This document shows positions 1 to 6,835 of a DNA stretch of 64,000 bases, in pieces (the stretch's first letter is position 1; the number at the start of each line of letters is the position of its first letter). The notes below the pieces were generated by a model. That model saw only the letters and a program-made list of their open reading frames with translations. It ran no database searches and was not told the origin of the DNA. This stretch comes from Poriferisodalis sp965221945 (GTDB lineage: Bacteria; Actinomycetota; Acidimicrobiia; Acidimicrobiales; Poriferisodalaceae): assembly GCF_965221945.1 (NCBI RefSeq), contig NZ_OZ244925.1, forward strand, positions 2,914,001 through 2,978,000, in the 5' to 3' direction. The translations under genes were made by a program, and so were the position numbers.

Positions 1-308
1 ACCGGAACCACTGCTCCTTCCAGGAAGGCGAACACCCGCCGGGACGGCGGCACGGCGGTGTAGCCGGCCTGGTTGAACACGGTGATCTTGCCGGCATGGG
101 AGCGAAGGGCGTGCAGCAGCTCGACAGGCTCCAATTGCTCGCCGTCGGCAACAACGCCGTCCGGCCCGGTGAGCGCGAACGCCGCCGGCGCGGCCAGCAG
201 AGCCCGAAGATCAAGCGTGAAGGTGACAGCCATTGCCGACTCGATGCGGAATCCCGCCGGCGGTCGCATTGCGCCGACGAGCGTCAACCGATTGGTGGGC
301 TGAAGCAT
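1..308 (-). CDS. PLD-like nuclease family protein, N-terminal part (runs off left edge)
   Basis: Reading the minus strand from an ATG at 306-308 gives an open frame of about 102 codons to the window edge, too truncated to show a stop. The N-terminus contains a segment like MRPPAGFRIESAM followed by TFTLDLRALL. This resembles the start of phospholipase D-like proteins that precede a PLD nuclease/helicase module; that link is from memory of the family, and no catalytic HKD motif is within the window. It lies 58 bases downstream of the DUF6361 gene on the same strand, so the two probably form one operon. Other in-frame ATGs at 267-269 and 231-233 are possible starts. Family call moderate; coding status fairly sure from the conserved frame and GC3 pattern. 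Confidence 0.6.
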   Translation of the reverse strand, partial: MLQPTNRLTLVGAMRPPAGFRIESAMAVTFTLDLRALLAAPAAFALTGPDGVVADGEQLEPVELLHALRSHAGKITVFNQAGYTAVPPSRRVFAFLEGAVVP

Positions 309-366
309 CAGGCACCCGTTGCCGGTGGCGCGCTGTGGCACGCAGGCGGGTCGGTGGGCTGTCGCA

Positions 367-1626
367 TCAGGCGTGTGCCGCCAAGGCCGCGGCGATGTCT
401 TTCATGTAGCTCTGCGTGATGCCCCAGCGGAAATCGAACTTTCCGCCGACGCCTGCGCCGTTCCAATTCTCCAACGCGGAGCGGTGTGCCAGTCGAGCCC
501 GCTTCGACTTCAGGCGAAGCTCGCGGTCACGGATTCTGCGGTGGACCGCTGGGTTCTCGGCGAACCTCTCAGGGTCGTCCGCGATGCGCTCGACCATGGC
601 GTTCACGAATTCCTGGGCGCCGAGGCTGACGCCGTACTCGTTCAACATGGCCCAGAAGGCGGGCAGATCGGCGACCCACGAGCGGATTTCGTCGAGCCGC
701 GCCTCCACCTGCTCAGTCCACTCGTCGAGGCGGGCACGTTCGTTTGTTTCTAACTCGTCCGTGTCCCAGCCCAACTCTGCTCGGGCCTGACGCGCCAGAA
801 GCATGTTGTAAACGTACTGAGGTCCGGCGGTCAGCTCTGAGAAGTTCTGAGCGTGGCGGAGGATTTCGACAAGCCGGCCCGGCATGGTGCGAGTCGGCAA
901 TTCCCAGGGGTAGCCGACGGTCGCTGCTGTCTCCGGCGTTGCGCACAGCCAGGCCAGCATCGTGCCTTCATGGCGCCGCCGAATGTGATCCACCAGCACC
1001 TCCACCTCCCCCGGGCCGAGATCGAACGTGATGTTCGCGTGCAAGAAATCGTCCGGAGCAGGTGGCAATTCCGCCCACATCGAAACGGCCCGCGTCGTCG
1101 CGTTGCCGTCGTCGTCACGATTGGGCCGATGCTTCCCGAGGGCTGCGGCACGCTGGCCGTATTCGGAGATGCTGAGATCCAGCCTCCGCAGGCCCCACGT
1201 CCACAGGCCGCCCCAGTAGGCGTCGCTCGGCATGCGCTTGAGGTTCCGGCCGGCGGTGTAGCCGATGACCCCTTGGTTGTGCCCGAGGTGACGGAGACAT
1301 TCGATCAGCCGGGCCTCGTCGTCACGCAGCCTGCGCGAGAACTCCGCTGCAGGCACGCGCTGGGATTCGAGCCTGGCGAAGACCCACGGCACGAATATCA
1401 AGTAGCGGAGCCTGGTCTGAATGGTCGACGTTCCGGGGTTGAGCATCCCCGAGAACGCGTCGCGCACAGTGCCCAGACCCAGCACATCAAGCGTGCCCGG
1501 CTCGTCAAGCGCCCGCAGCAGTTCACCGACGCGCTCGCTCGCTGCGCTGTCGAGGTCCAGCCACCCCAGCGATGACTCGGGAACATAGTCAGTCGTTGTC
1601 GCCAATGAATGACTCCAGAAGTCCAC
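367..1626 (-). CDS. DUF6361 family protein
   Basis: A 419-residue cytoplasmic protein with the hallmark N-terminal region of DUF6361: SSLGWLDLD, then a block ending GTSTIQTRLRYLIFVPW. No membrane segment or recognised catalytic motif is visible and the biochemical role is unknown. Such proteins are often found beside PLD-like nuclease/helicase genes in accessory DNA, and here the next gene downstream is a PLD-like protein, which suggests a shared, possibly defensive, role (inference). The listed start is GTG at 1626; an in-frame TTG at 1605 has a better placed GGAG about seven bases upstream and may be the true start. Confidence 0.8.
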   Translation of the reverse strand: MDFWSHSLATTTDYVPESSLGWLDLDSAASERVGELLRALDEPGTLDVLGLGTVRDAFSGMLNPGTSTIQTRLRYLIFVPWVFARLESQRVPAAEFSRRLRDDEARLIECLRHLGHNQGVIGYTAGRNLKRMPSDAYWGGLWTWGLRRLDLSISEYGQRAAALGKHRPNRDDDGNATTRAVSMWAELPPAPDDFLHANITFDLGPGEVEVLVDHIRRRHEGTMLAWLCATPETAATVGYPWELPTRTMPGRLVEILRHAQNFSELTAGPQYVYNMLLARQARAELGWDTDELETNERARLDEWTEQVEARLDEIRSWVADLPAFWAMLNEYGVSLGAQEFVNAMVERIADDPERFAENPAVHRRIRDRELRLKSKRARLAHRSALENWNGAGVGGKFDFRWGITQSYMKDIAAALAAHA

Positions 1627-1659
1627 TCCCGATCAAACTGCACACATAACGTCGACCGG

Positions 1660-1887
1660 TCAGACAGCGCCTCGCCACTGCTCAGCCCGACGCGCATCCT
1701 GCGCCTGCTTGCGGGCCTTGCGTGCCTCGATGCGCTCTACCGCTTCGGGACTCAGCGGGTAGCGGGTGCGTCCTTCATGCAGCCACCAACCACCCGCCAA
1801 CGACGCCACCACCCCATAAACACCCACCAGGGTGAGTGCGCCGAGCAGACTCAAAGAGGTCCAGTACCTGGACCACGGCACGATCAT
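1660..1887 (-). CDS. small membrane protein, hypothetical
   Basis: A 75-residue frame with one or two hydrophobic stretches (residues about 11-33, including LLGALTLVGVYGVVASLAGG) followed by a charged C-terminal tail rich in Arg, Lys, Glu and Ala. It would sit in the cytoplasmic membrane with a basic cytosolic tail. It lies directly upstream of the DUF6361 gene on the same strand with a 33-base gap, so it could be the first gene of that unit. I do not recognise a family; coding status rests only on the plausible membrane topology. Confidence 0.4.
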   Translation of the reverse strand: MIVPWSRYWTSLSLLGALTLVGVYGVVASLAGGWWLHEGRTRYPLSPEAVERIEARKARKQAQDARRAEQWRGAV

Positions 1888-2056
1888 TCACGGCACCGCC
1901 GTAGCCGCCAGGTGCCAAGCCCACCACTCGGCACGACTGCGGAACTCCGGGAACTTCCCCAAGGTCCGACGCACCGCTCGCCAATACGACGGCTCAGCCC
2001 GTTGGATCGTGCCGTCCGTCACTTGAGCGACTCCAGCCCCGTCATCGACGCTGAGG

Positions 2057-2773
2057 CTATGCGCAATCCACAGGCGCCGACTGTGCGAACCGCTGGTTAG
2101 GACCTGTCCTCACCGGCGTCGCTCCGGGCAACGCCAAGTAGTCGGTGTCGTCGCGCACGGCGTCGAAGTCGTCCGCGTCGAGATAGTGGTTCCACAACGA
2201 ACGGCCGGGGATGCGCAGCGCCCTCTGCGGTTGGGGCGGTGCCCACCAAGTAGCGGTCTCAACACGCTTGCCGAGGCGCACCGCCTCCTCGATGGCAGGC
2301 AACAGATCAGTGTCGGCGGACACCACGACGGCCTCGTCGTAGAGGTCGTCACGGGCGCCCAGCGCCAAGTGCAGCGCCAGCAGCACATCGACGCCCTTCT
2401 CCTCGGCGCGCCACCGCTGCCGGCCGTCGTTGGTGCGGCCGTCAGGCCAGTAGCGCATCGGGCGGGTGTGCACACTCACGCCGTCGATGCCGGCTCAGCG
2501 GGCGGTCTGACGGCCGAACGCTGAGCGCAACCGCCCGGAGCTGCGCGGCCCCGGCTGGCCCCGGTACACCCGCACTTCTGCGAGCCAGCGGCGAGAGTCC
2601 ACGGCGTCGCCTCGGCGACACAACAGCTCTCCCAGCCGATCCGGATGCACGTGGCCATGCCATGACGGCGACGTTGCCGGCACGAACAGCGCTCGGGTGG
2701 TGTGCCAAGCGTTCTGGTAGTCCAAGAAGACCACGACCCTCGTGCCCGACATGCTCATCGCTGTGCTGGCCAC
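2057..2773 (-). pseudogene. NYN (PIN-like) RNase gene interrupted by an in-frame TGA
   Basis: Two minus-strand frames lie in the same phase and together make one NYN-domain protein of about 238 codons. The first (2773 to 2495) begins with VVVFLDYQN; after a single TGA at 2495-2497 the same phase continues with HTRPMRYW, EKGVDVLLALHLA and VVVSADTDLLPAI. The acidic residues of the NYN metal site (LDYQN, GVD, SADTD) are therefore split across the stop. NYN homologues usually have Trp near this position (QxAxW before a 'GV.V.TRP' stretch), so TGG to TGA is the simplest explanation. No GGUCU-loop hairpin follows, so selenocysteine is unlikely. The protein would be a small cytosolic RNase. It is a broken gene unless the base is a sequencing error or is read through. 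Confidence 0.75.
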
Positions 2774-2779
2774 GGCGCC

Positions 2780-2823
2780 AAAAAAATAACCCCGCCAGGC
2801 CCGGCAAAGCCGGGACGGCGGGG
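2780..2823 (-). terminator. rho-independent terminator
   Basis: On the minus strand a strong stem (CCCCGCC pairing with GGCGGGG, with an inner CCCGGC/GCCGGG stem) is followed by TTATTTTTTT. It sits just downstream of the DUF433 gene and immediately upstream of the NYN gene, so it should end the DUF433 transcript and uncouple the two genes. Confidence 0.75.
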
Positions 2824-2921
2824 AGGAATGGACATACGGTACCGCAATCCGGCACCGAGTGCACCACGCTGCGCTGCAGCATCGACCGGTTCAGGAAAGT
2901 TGTGATCCAGCGGGAGCTGCA

Positions 2922-3602
2922 TCACGCAGCCAATGAATACTCGAACTCGACTGCATCCCTGAACGCCGCCGCGTCGAAACCCGGGTAGAGATCGGCGATC
3001 GCCTGGTAGTCGCCGAGGCTCTCGTAGAGAGCGGCCGCGGACAGGGTCGTGATGCGCGACCCGGCGAGGTGTGGCTCACCGGACACCCGACCCGGAACGA
3101 TGCGCAGGCTTGGGCGGGGACGGATGAGATCGGGTCCTCGGCGGTCGGCGACATCGAACGGACTCAAGAGGTCCAATGACTCCAGCATCGCCGCTTGCCT
3201 CGCCTGATGAGGGATGCCCTCCACGTCCACCCAGATCCTGCCGGAGGCATCGACCCGCAACGGCGACGTCAGCCGGCCACCGCTGTCGTCCCAGATATCC
3301 ATACCGAGCTGCTCCAGCTCGGCCAGCGCTTCACGCACGCGCCGCATCGGGCTCGCGGGAACACTCCCCTCTATCTGGAACTTCGGATGTCGCAGCCAAT
3401 AGACGATGCGCAGTGCCATCAAGTCCGCGTAGGACCAGAGCTTCACCCGAGTGGGTGACACTGACGGCGTCACGAGGCCGTTGCGAGCCCAGAGGTACAC
3501 CGTCGACTGCGGCACGCCCGACAGGGCCGAGGCGCGATGAGCCTCGTAGCAGCCGTCGAATGCGGCGTTCAAGCGTGCCGAGAGGGGCTCGTAAGCGGTC
3601 AT
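2922..3602 (-). CDS. HTH plus DUF433 protein (VapB45-like antitoxin)
   Basis: The ATG at 3600-3602 gives a 226-residue protein; the frame extends further upstream but that part (3603-3764) is not family-like. Residues about 20-60 look like a MerR-type winged helix (SALSGVPQSTVYLWARNGLV), and the C-terminal 60 residues match DUF433 (RIVPGRVSGEPHLAGSRI, then ESLGDYQAIADLYPGF). DUF433 proteins act as antitoxins, typically paired with a PIN-like VapC45/Mut7-C toxin. That partner is absent; instead a broken NYN gene, itself PIN-like, lies downstream behind a terminator. The protein may bind DNA through its N-terminal part and autoregulate. It is divergent from the peroxidase gene at 3758. Confidence 0.75.
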   Translation of the reverse strand: MTAYEPLSARLNAAFDGCYEAHRASALSGVPQSTVYLWARNGLVTPSVSPTRVKLWSYADLMALRIVYWLRHPKFQIEGSVPASPMRRVREALAELEQLGMDIWDDSGGRLTSPLRVDASGRIWVDVEGIPHQARQAAMLESLDLLSPFDVADRRGPDLIRPRPSLRIVPGRVSGEPHLAGSRITTLSAAALYESLGDYQAIADLYPGFDAAAFRDAVEFEYSLAA

Positions 3603-3757
3603 CGATCTGATCTGGCTCCGAGTCCTCGGCCGCGAACGGGCCTCACCGACGCTGAACTGTGCCTCAATGTACCGACGACCCGAAGCGCCGAAGAATTGTT
3701 TCCAAGCGAGGCGTGGCCCGGTACGGCCGATGCCCTGCCGGTGTGAGACGCTGGCGC

Positions 3758-4306
3758 ATGGCACGCATCACGGTCATTCCTGACGACGACTGGGACGGCC
3801 CCCTCGGCGAGCTGTACCCCCGGGTCGTGGACCCCGCCTACGGTCGGGTCGACAACATCCTCGCCATCCACTCGCTCAACCCCCGCAGCATGGCCGCACA
3901 CCAAGGCCTCTACGAATCGGCCATGGCCGGCACCGCCACGCTGCGCAAGGCCGAACGCGAGCTCATCGCCCTGGTCGTCAGCCTCACCAACGACTGCCAC
4001 TACTGAGTGGTCCACCACCGGCGCGGTCTGCGCCGCCTCATCAAAGACGACGAACTGGTCGCCGCCGTCGAGCACGACTGGGCCACCGCCGGTCTGTCGC
4101 CCAAGCGCACCGCCATGCTCCACTTCGCCGTCAAGCTCACCGAAACCCCAGCCGCGACCAGCGACGCCGACGTCGACGCCCTGCGGGAAGCCGGCTTCAG
4201 CGACCGGGACATCCTCGACATCACAGAAGTCGTCGGCTACTACGCGTACGCCAACCGCATCGCCGACGGGCTCGGCCTCCAAACCGAGGACTGGATCCCC
4301 GACTGA
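3758..4306 (+). CDS. AhpD-like peroxidase-related selenoprotein (UGA at the second redox position)
   Basis: Reading through the TGA at 4004-4006 gives a 182-residue carboxymuconolactone decarboxylase/AhpD-fold protein of the 'uncharacterised peroxidase-related' type. The N-terminal half ends ...TNDCHY and the same frame resumes immediately with VVHH, so the family motif CxxCxxxH appears as C80-H-Y-[UGA83]-V-V-H-H87. Only the resolving/peroxidatic Cys is replaced by UGA. A hairpin with a GGUCU loop follows 18 bases after the UGA (separate entry). The C-terminal half has the normal FAVKLTETP, AGFSDRDILDI and YYAYANRIADGLG blocks and ends WIPD. The likely role is cytosolic thiol/selenol-dependent peroxide reduction. 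A gene caller would split it into 3758-4006 and 4007-4306. The alternative is a TGC-to-TGA nonsense mutation, but the SECIS match argues against that. Confidence 0.8.
4004..4035 (+). promoter_or_regulatory. bacterial SECIS-like element
   Basis: After the UGA (4004-4006) come 18 bases and then the loop GGUCU (4025-4029), closed by a six-pair stem, CGGCGC (4019-4024) with GCGCCG (4030-4035). The E. coli fdhF SECIS has the same GGUCU loop at the same 18-base spacing from its UGA, as I recall its sequence. This is the SelB-binding arrangement expected for selenocysteine insertion. Confidence 0.75.
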
Positions 4307-4323
4307 TCGATCTAGCGTTCTTC

Positions 4324-4352
4324 TTCGCAGTCGTGGCGATGTCCGGTATAAT
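4324..4352 (+). promoter_or_regulatory. sigma70-like promoter in AT-rich leader of the MloA/MloB pair
   Basis: TTCGCA (4324-4329), 17 bases, then a perfect TATAAT (4347-4352). The region 4340-4440 is strikingly AT-rich for this genome and includes the palindrome GTATATATAC and the inverted repeat AAGTA...TACTT, possible operators for the MloA HTH protein. Confidence 0.45.
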
Positions 4353-4454
4353 GCGCTATTTATATTCTTATTGTTATCTCTATAGTATATATACATATTG
4401 GAAAATAAGTAGCTTGAGTACTTATAGATATCCGCATCGACGGCAGGGTCAAGA

Positions 4455-4916
4455 ATGTTGCGAGACAAACGAGCCCAATCACGACGCCGACTCGACCAAC
4501 GCTTCGATCGGCACGGCGACCTCGCTGATCTTGCCCCTCCTCCCCAGGGATGGATCCGAACGCTGCGCGACGCACTGGGGATGACCAGCGGGGACCTGGC
4601 TCGCCGCATGGGCGTGCACCCATCGCGCATCCCCGCCATCGAGCGAGGTGAGCGGGAACGGACACTCAAGCTCGACACCCTCACCAGAGTCGCCGACGCC
4701 ATGCAATGCGACCTCGTCTATGCACTGGTGCCCCGCTCAAGCCTCGACGGAATGGTCGACGTTCAAGCCCGGCTCAGCGCGATCAGGCACTTGCGAAAAG
4801 TCATGGCTCACTCGCGGCTCGAGGACCAAGAGGTCACTCTCGACGATCTCGAAGCCCAGATCGCTGACCTCGCCGCTGAATTCCAACAGCGGCGTGACCT
4901 CTGGCGCGCCGAGTAA
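4455..4916 (+). CDS. mobile mystery protein A (HTH regulator)
   Basis: A 153-residue protein with the start pattern of mobile mystery protein A (RRRLDQRFD), a central helix-turn-helix (residues about 38-72; MTSGDLARRMGVHPSRIPAIE) and a helical C-terminus ending QRRDLWRAE. It is a DNA-binding partner always found directly upstream of mobile mystery protein B, a Fic enzyme, and is thought to act as antitoxin and autoregulator. Eleven bases separate it from the MloB start, so the two are co-transcribed. An AT-rich promoter region lies upstream. Remnants of a second A/B pair occur at 37.3 kb. Confidence 0.85.
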   Translation: MLRDKRAQSRRRLDQRFDRHGDLADLAPPPQGWIRTLRDALGMTSGDLARRMGVHPSRIPAIERGERERTLKLDTLTRVADAMQCDLVYALVPRSSLDGMVDVQARLSAIRHLRKVMAHSRLEDQEVTLDDLEAQIADLAAEFQQRRDLWRAE

Positions 4917-4927
4917 GGCAACTCACG

Positions 4928-5515
4928 ATGAGCAACCTCGCCGCCCCGCTCGGGGACGGGCACACGCTGCTGTCTGATGAAGATCGAGCCGGCCTGCTCC
5001 AGCCGGACATCGCGACGCGGCAAGAACTCTCCGACGCCGAACAGCGCAACATCGCAAAGGCCCTGCTGCGTCCGAAGCCCCGGCTGCCGAGGCTGCTCGA
5101 CGACAAGTACCTGCGCGGCCTCCACAAGGCCATGTTCGGAGACGTCTGGGACTGGGCTGGCCGGTATCGAACCTCCGATACCAACATCGGCATCGAATTG
5201 CTGCACATCTCGGCAGCTGTCCGGGACGTCACCGATGACGCCGCCGCATGGGTAGAGCACGAGACGTACGAACCGGACGAACTCGCCGTCCGCTTCCACC
5301 ATCGCCTCGTCTTCATTCACCCCTTCGTCAATGGCAATGGCAGACACAGCCGTATCAGCGCCGACCTGCTCATCGTGAACCTGGGCCGCCACGCATTCAG
5401 CTGGGGCAGCAACCTGGACGTCACCACCGATGAATTGCGTCAGCGCTACCTCGCAGCGTTGCACTCTGCCGATGCTGGCAGGATCGACGAACTCGTCAGC
5501 TTCGCCCGCAGTTAG
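4928..5515 (+). CDS. mobile mystery protein B (Fic-domain enzyme)
   Basis: A 195-residue Fic protein. It begins with the family's PLGDGHTLLSDEDRAGL segment, contains WDWAGRYR (residues about 75-82) and the complete Fic active-site loop HPFVNGNGRHSR, including the catalytic His and the anion-binding GNGR. Fic enzymes transfer AMP or another nucleotide moiety to proteins; as a pair with MloA it behaves like a toxin-antitoxin or stabilisation module on mobile DNA. The product is cytosolic. The gene is complete, so the pair should be functional. Directly after its stop lies a short fragment homologous to the 3' end of the selenoprotein gene. Confidence 0.9.
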   Translation: MSNLAAPLGDGHTLLSDEDRAGLLQPDIATRQELSDAEQRNIAKALLRPKPRLPRLLDDKYLRGLHKAMFGDVWDWAGRYRTSDTNIGIELLHISAAVRDVTDDAAAWVEHETYEPDELAVRFHHRLVFIHPFVNGNGRHSRISADLLIVNLGRHAFSWGSNLDVTTDELRQRYLAALHSADAGRIDELVSFARS

Positions 5516-5605
5516 GACGTCGTCGAAGTCGTCGGTGACTACGCCATCGCCAACCGCATCGCCGACGGGCTCGGCCTCCAGACCGAACCCTGGATCCCCG
5601 ACTGA
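5516..5605 (+). pseudogene. fragment duplicating the 3' end of the AhpD-like selenoprotein gene
   Basis: Starting right after the MloB stop, 29 codons read VVEVVGDYAIANRIADGLG... and end PWIPD plus TGA, matching the last 29 residues of the peroxidase at 3758-4306 with a few changes. There is no start codon or promoter of its own. Similar 3' fragments occur at 10091-10282 and near 12001-12050. It suggests that MloA/B was inserted into, or recombined with, a copy of this gene. Confidence 0.65.
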
Positions 5606-5645
5606 CCCGCAGCCCACGCGGCCCGAGACACCGTCCACACAGCTC

Positions 5646-6077
5646 TCAACGAATCCGCCGGACTGCAGCAACCAGCCCGATTGCGAAGCCGACGAACTCG
5701 ATGAGCGCCAGGCTCAGTGCCGTGTGGAAGAACACACCTGCGCTGTCGCCGACGACGTTGGAGTGCAGGTCAGGCGTGTCGATCACGAAGTGCAGCAGGT
5801 AGCCGAACACGAACGAGGCATACATCGACGCGGCGAACAGTGCAGCACCCAGCCGAACGTTGCGCCGGAACGCCAGCCACACCGCGGCGAGCGGCATGAG
5901 CGTCACGACGATCGCGATGTATGCCTGCTGGACGGCCGGGATGGGCACGTCTGCGGCCGCGTGACCGTAGGTATGCGTCAACCCGACGCCGAGATGCAGC
6001 ACTGCGATCGCCGCCAACGTGACCTGCTCGAACCTGGCCGTTTCCGCCATAGCAGCCCCATTGTCGCGGGCGTTCAA
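5646..6077 (-). CDS. four-helix membrane protein, hypothetical
   Basis: A 143-residue protein with four hydrophobic segments, at about residues 20-40, 51-68, 77-95 and 114-138. Two His residues (HLGVGLTHTYGH in helix 1 and HFVID after helix 3) and a third in FFHTAL lie near the membrane faces. I do not recognise the family; the His pattern might bind a metal or haem, but that is speculation. The gene is followed at close range on the same strand by nothing recognisable and preceded by another membrane protein (6090-6680) 12 bases upstream, so the two are probably co-transcribed. Confidence 0.55.
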   Translation of the reverse strand: MNARDNGAAMAETARFEQVTLAAIAVLHLGVGLTHTYGHAAADVPIPAVQQAYIAIVVTLMPLAAVWLAFRRNVRLGAALFAASMYASFVFGYLLHFVIDTPDLHSNVVGDSAGVFFHTALSLALIEFVGFAIGLVAAVRRIR

Positions 6078-6089
6078 TCACGCCCAGTG

Positions 6090-6680
6090 CTAAGTGCTGG
6101 CCCGGCCGTCTGCTGCGTCCTCCAAGGCGAGCGCCGTGAGCCGCCGGCTCGAGACGAGGCCCACAGGCATCATCGGCAAGAGCAGCGCGGAGCCCAACGA
6201 TCCCCACCATGACGAAACGCCGAGATCCGGCGCGCTCATCCGCCCGAGCACCCACAGTGCCAAGGACAACAACACCGTCGCGGCAAACCCGGCCATGAAG
6301 GCGACGACGCCACCGGCGGCCACATAACGGCCATCGGGCCAACGTGCCGCCCGCCACCAAGTCGCCGAACCAGCAGTGTCGAGCAACACGTACTCGACTG
6401 GGGCAACGGCCCACGACCCACGCTCAGCCACCGAGAGAGCCCGAACGTTCACCACCCGCAGAGCACCACCCGACACAGCCACCAACAGCACAACCACCAG
6501 CCCGGCCACAGGCACCGTTGCACTGGTCGGAATGCCCGCCAACCCGAACAACCAGAATCCGGCTGCGGCGAGACACCAAGAGCCGATCTTGATCCACGCG
6601 GCGATCCCGTCATCGCGCGGACTGATCAACCGCCCATCAGCCCAGCGGGGCCGACGCCACGAAGACGGAGGCGACCTCAC
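6090..6680 (-). CDS. membrane protein, hypothetical (has a decayed paralogue at 11.8-12.0 kb)
   Basis: A 196-residue protein with hydrophobic segments at about residues 27-48, 55-76, 120-145 and 155-176, and a soluble loop containing YVLLDTAGSATWWRAARW. Its segments AAAGFWLFGLAGIPTS and PVGLVSSRRLTAL recur in a shortened, degenerate copy at 11751-12013. Function unknown. It sits 12 bases upstream of the four-helix protein on the same strand. The start is uncertain; the first 25 residues are basic and may not all be translated. Confidence 0.55.
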   Translation of the reverse strand: MRSPPSSWRRPRWADGRLISPRDDGIAAWIKIGSWCLAAAGFWLFGLAGIPTSATVPVAGLVVVLLVAVSGGALRVVNVRALSVAERGSWAVAPVEYVLLDTAGSATWWRAARWPDGRYVAAGGVVAFMAGFAATVLLSLALWVLGRMSAPDLGVSSWWGSLGSALLLPMMPVGLVSSRRLTALALEDAADGRAST

Positions 6681-6835
6681 CGGTGGCTCTCGAGAGGAAG
6701 GCTTGGACCCGGCGCTGACACAAATTGACGTTCACCTCGACGCGGCCCACCGTAGTGAGGCGCCGATCCGCCTCAGACAAGCAGCGTTGAAGAGACGTAC
6801 GAGCCCGACGAGCCTCAGGACGAATGCCCGAGGGG

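Noticed and set aside
2477..2520. Selenocysteine at the in-frame TGA of the NYN gene
   Set aside because: No stem with a GGUCU-like loop follows at the right distance, the family has Trp rather than Cys there, and NYN enzymes have no redox residue at this site.
3599..4702. A 367-codon minus-strand frame across the peroxidase gene
   Set aside because: It is antisense to the conserved AhpD-like coding sequence and its translation is low-complexity; a shadow of GC-rich codon use.
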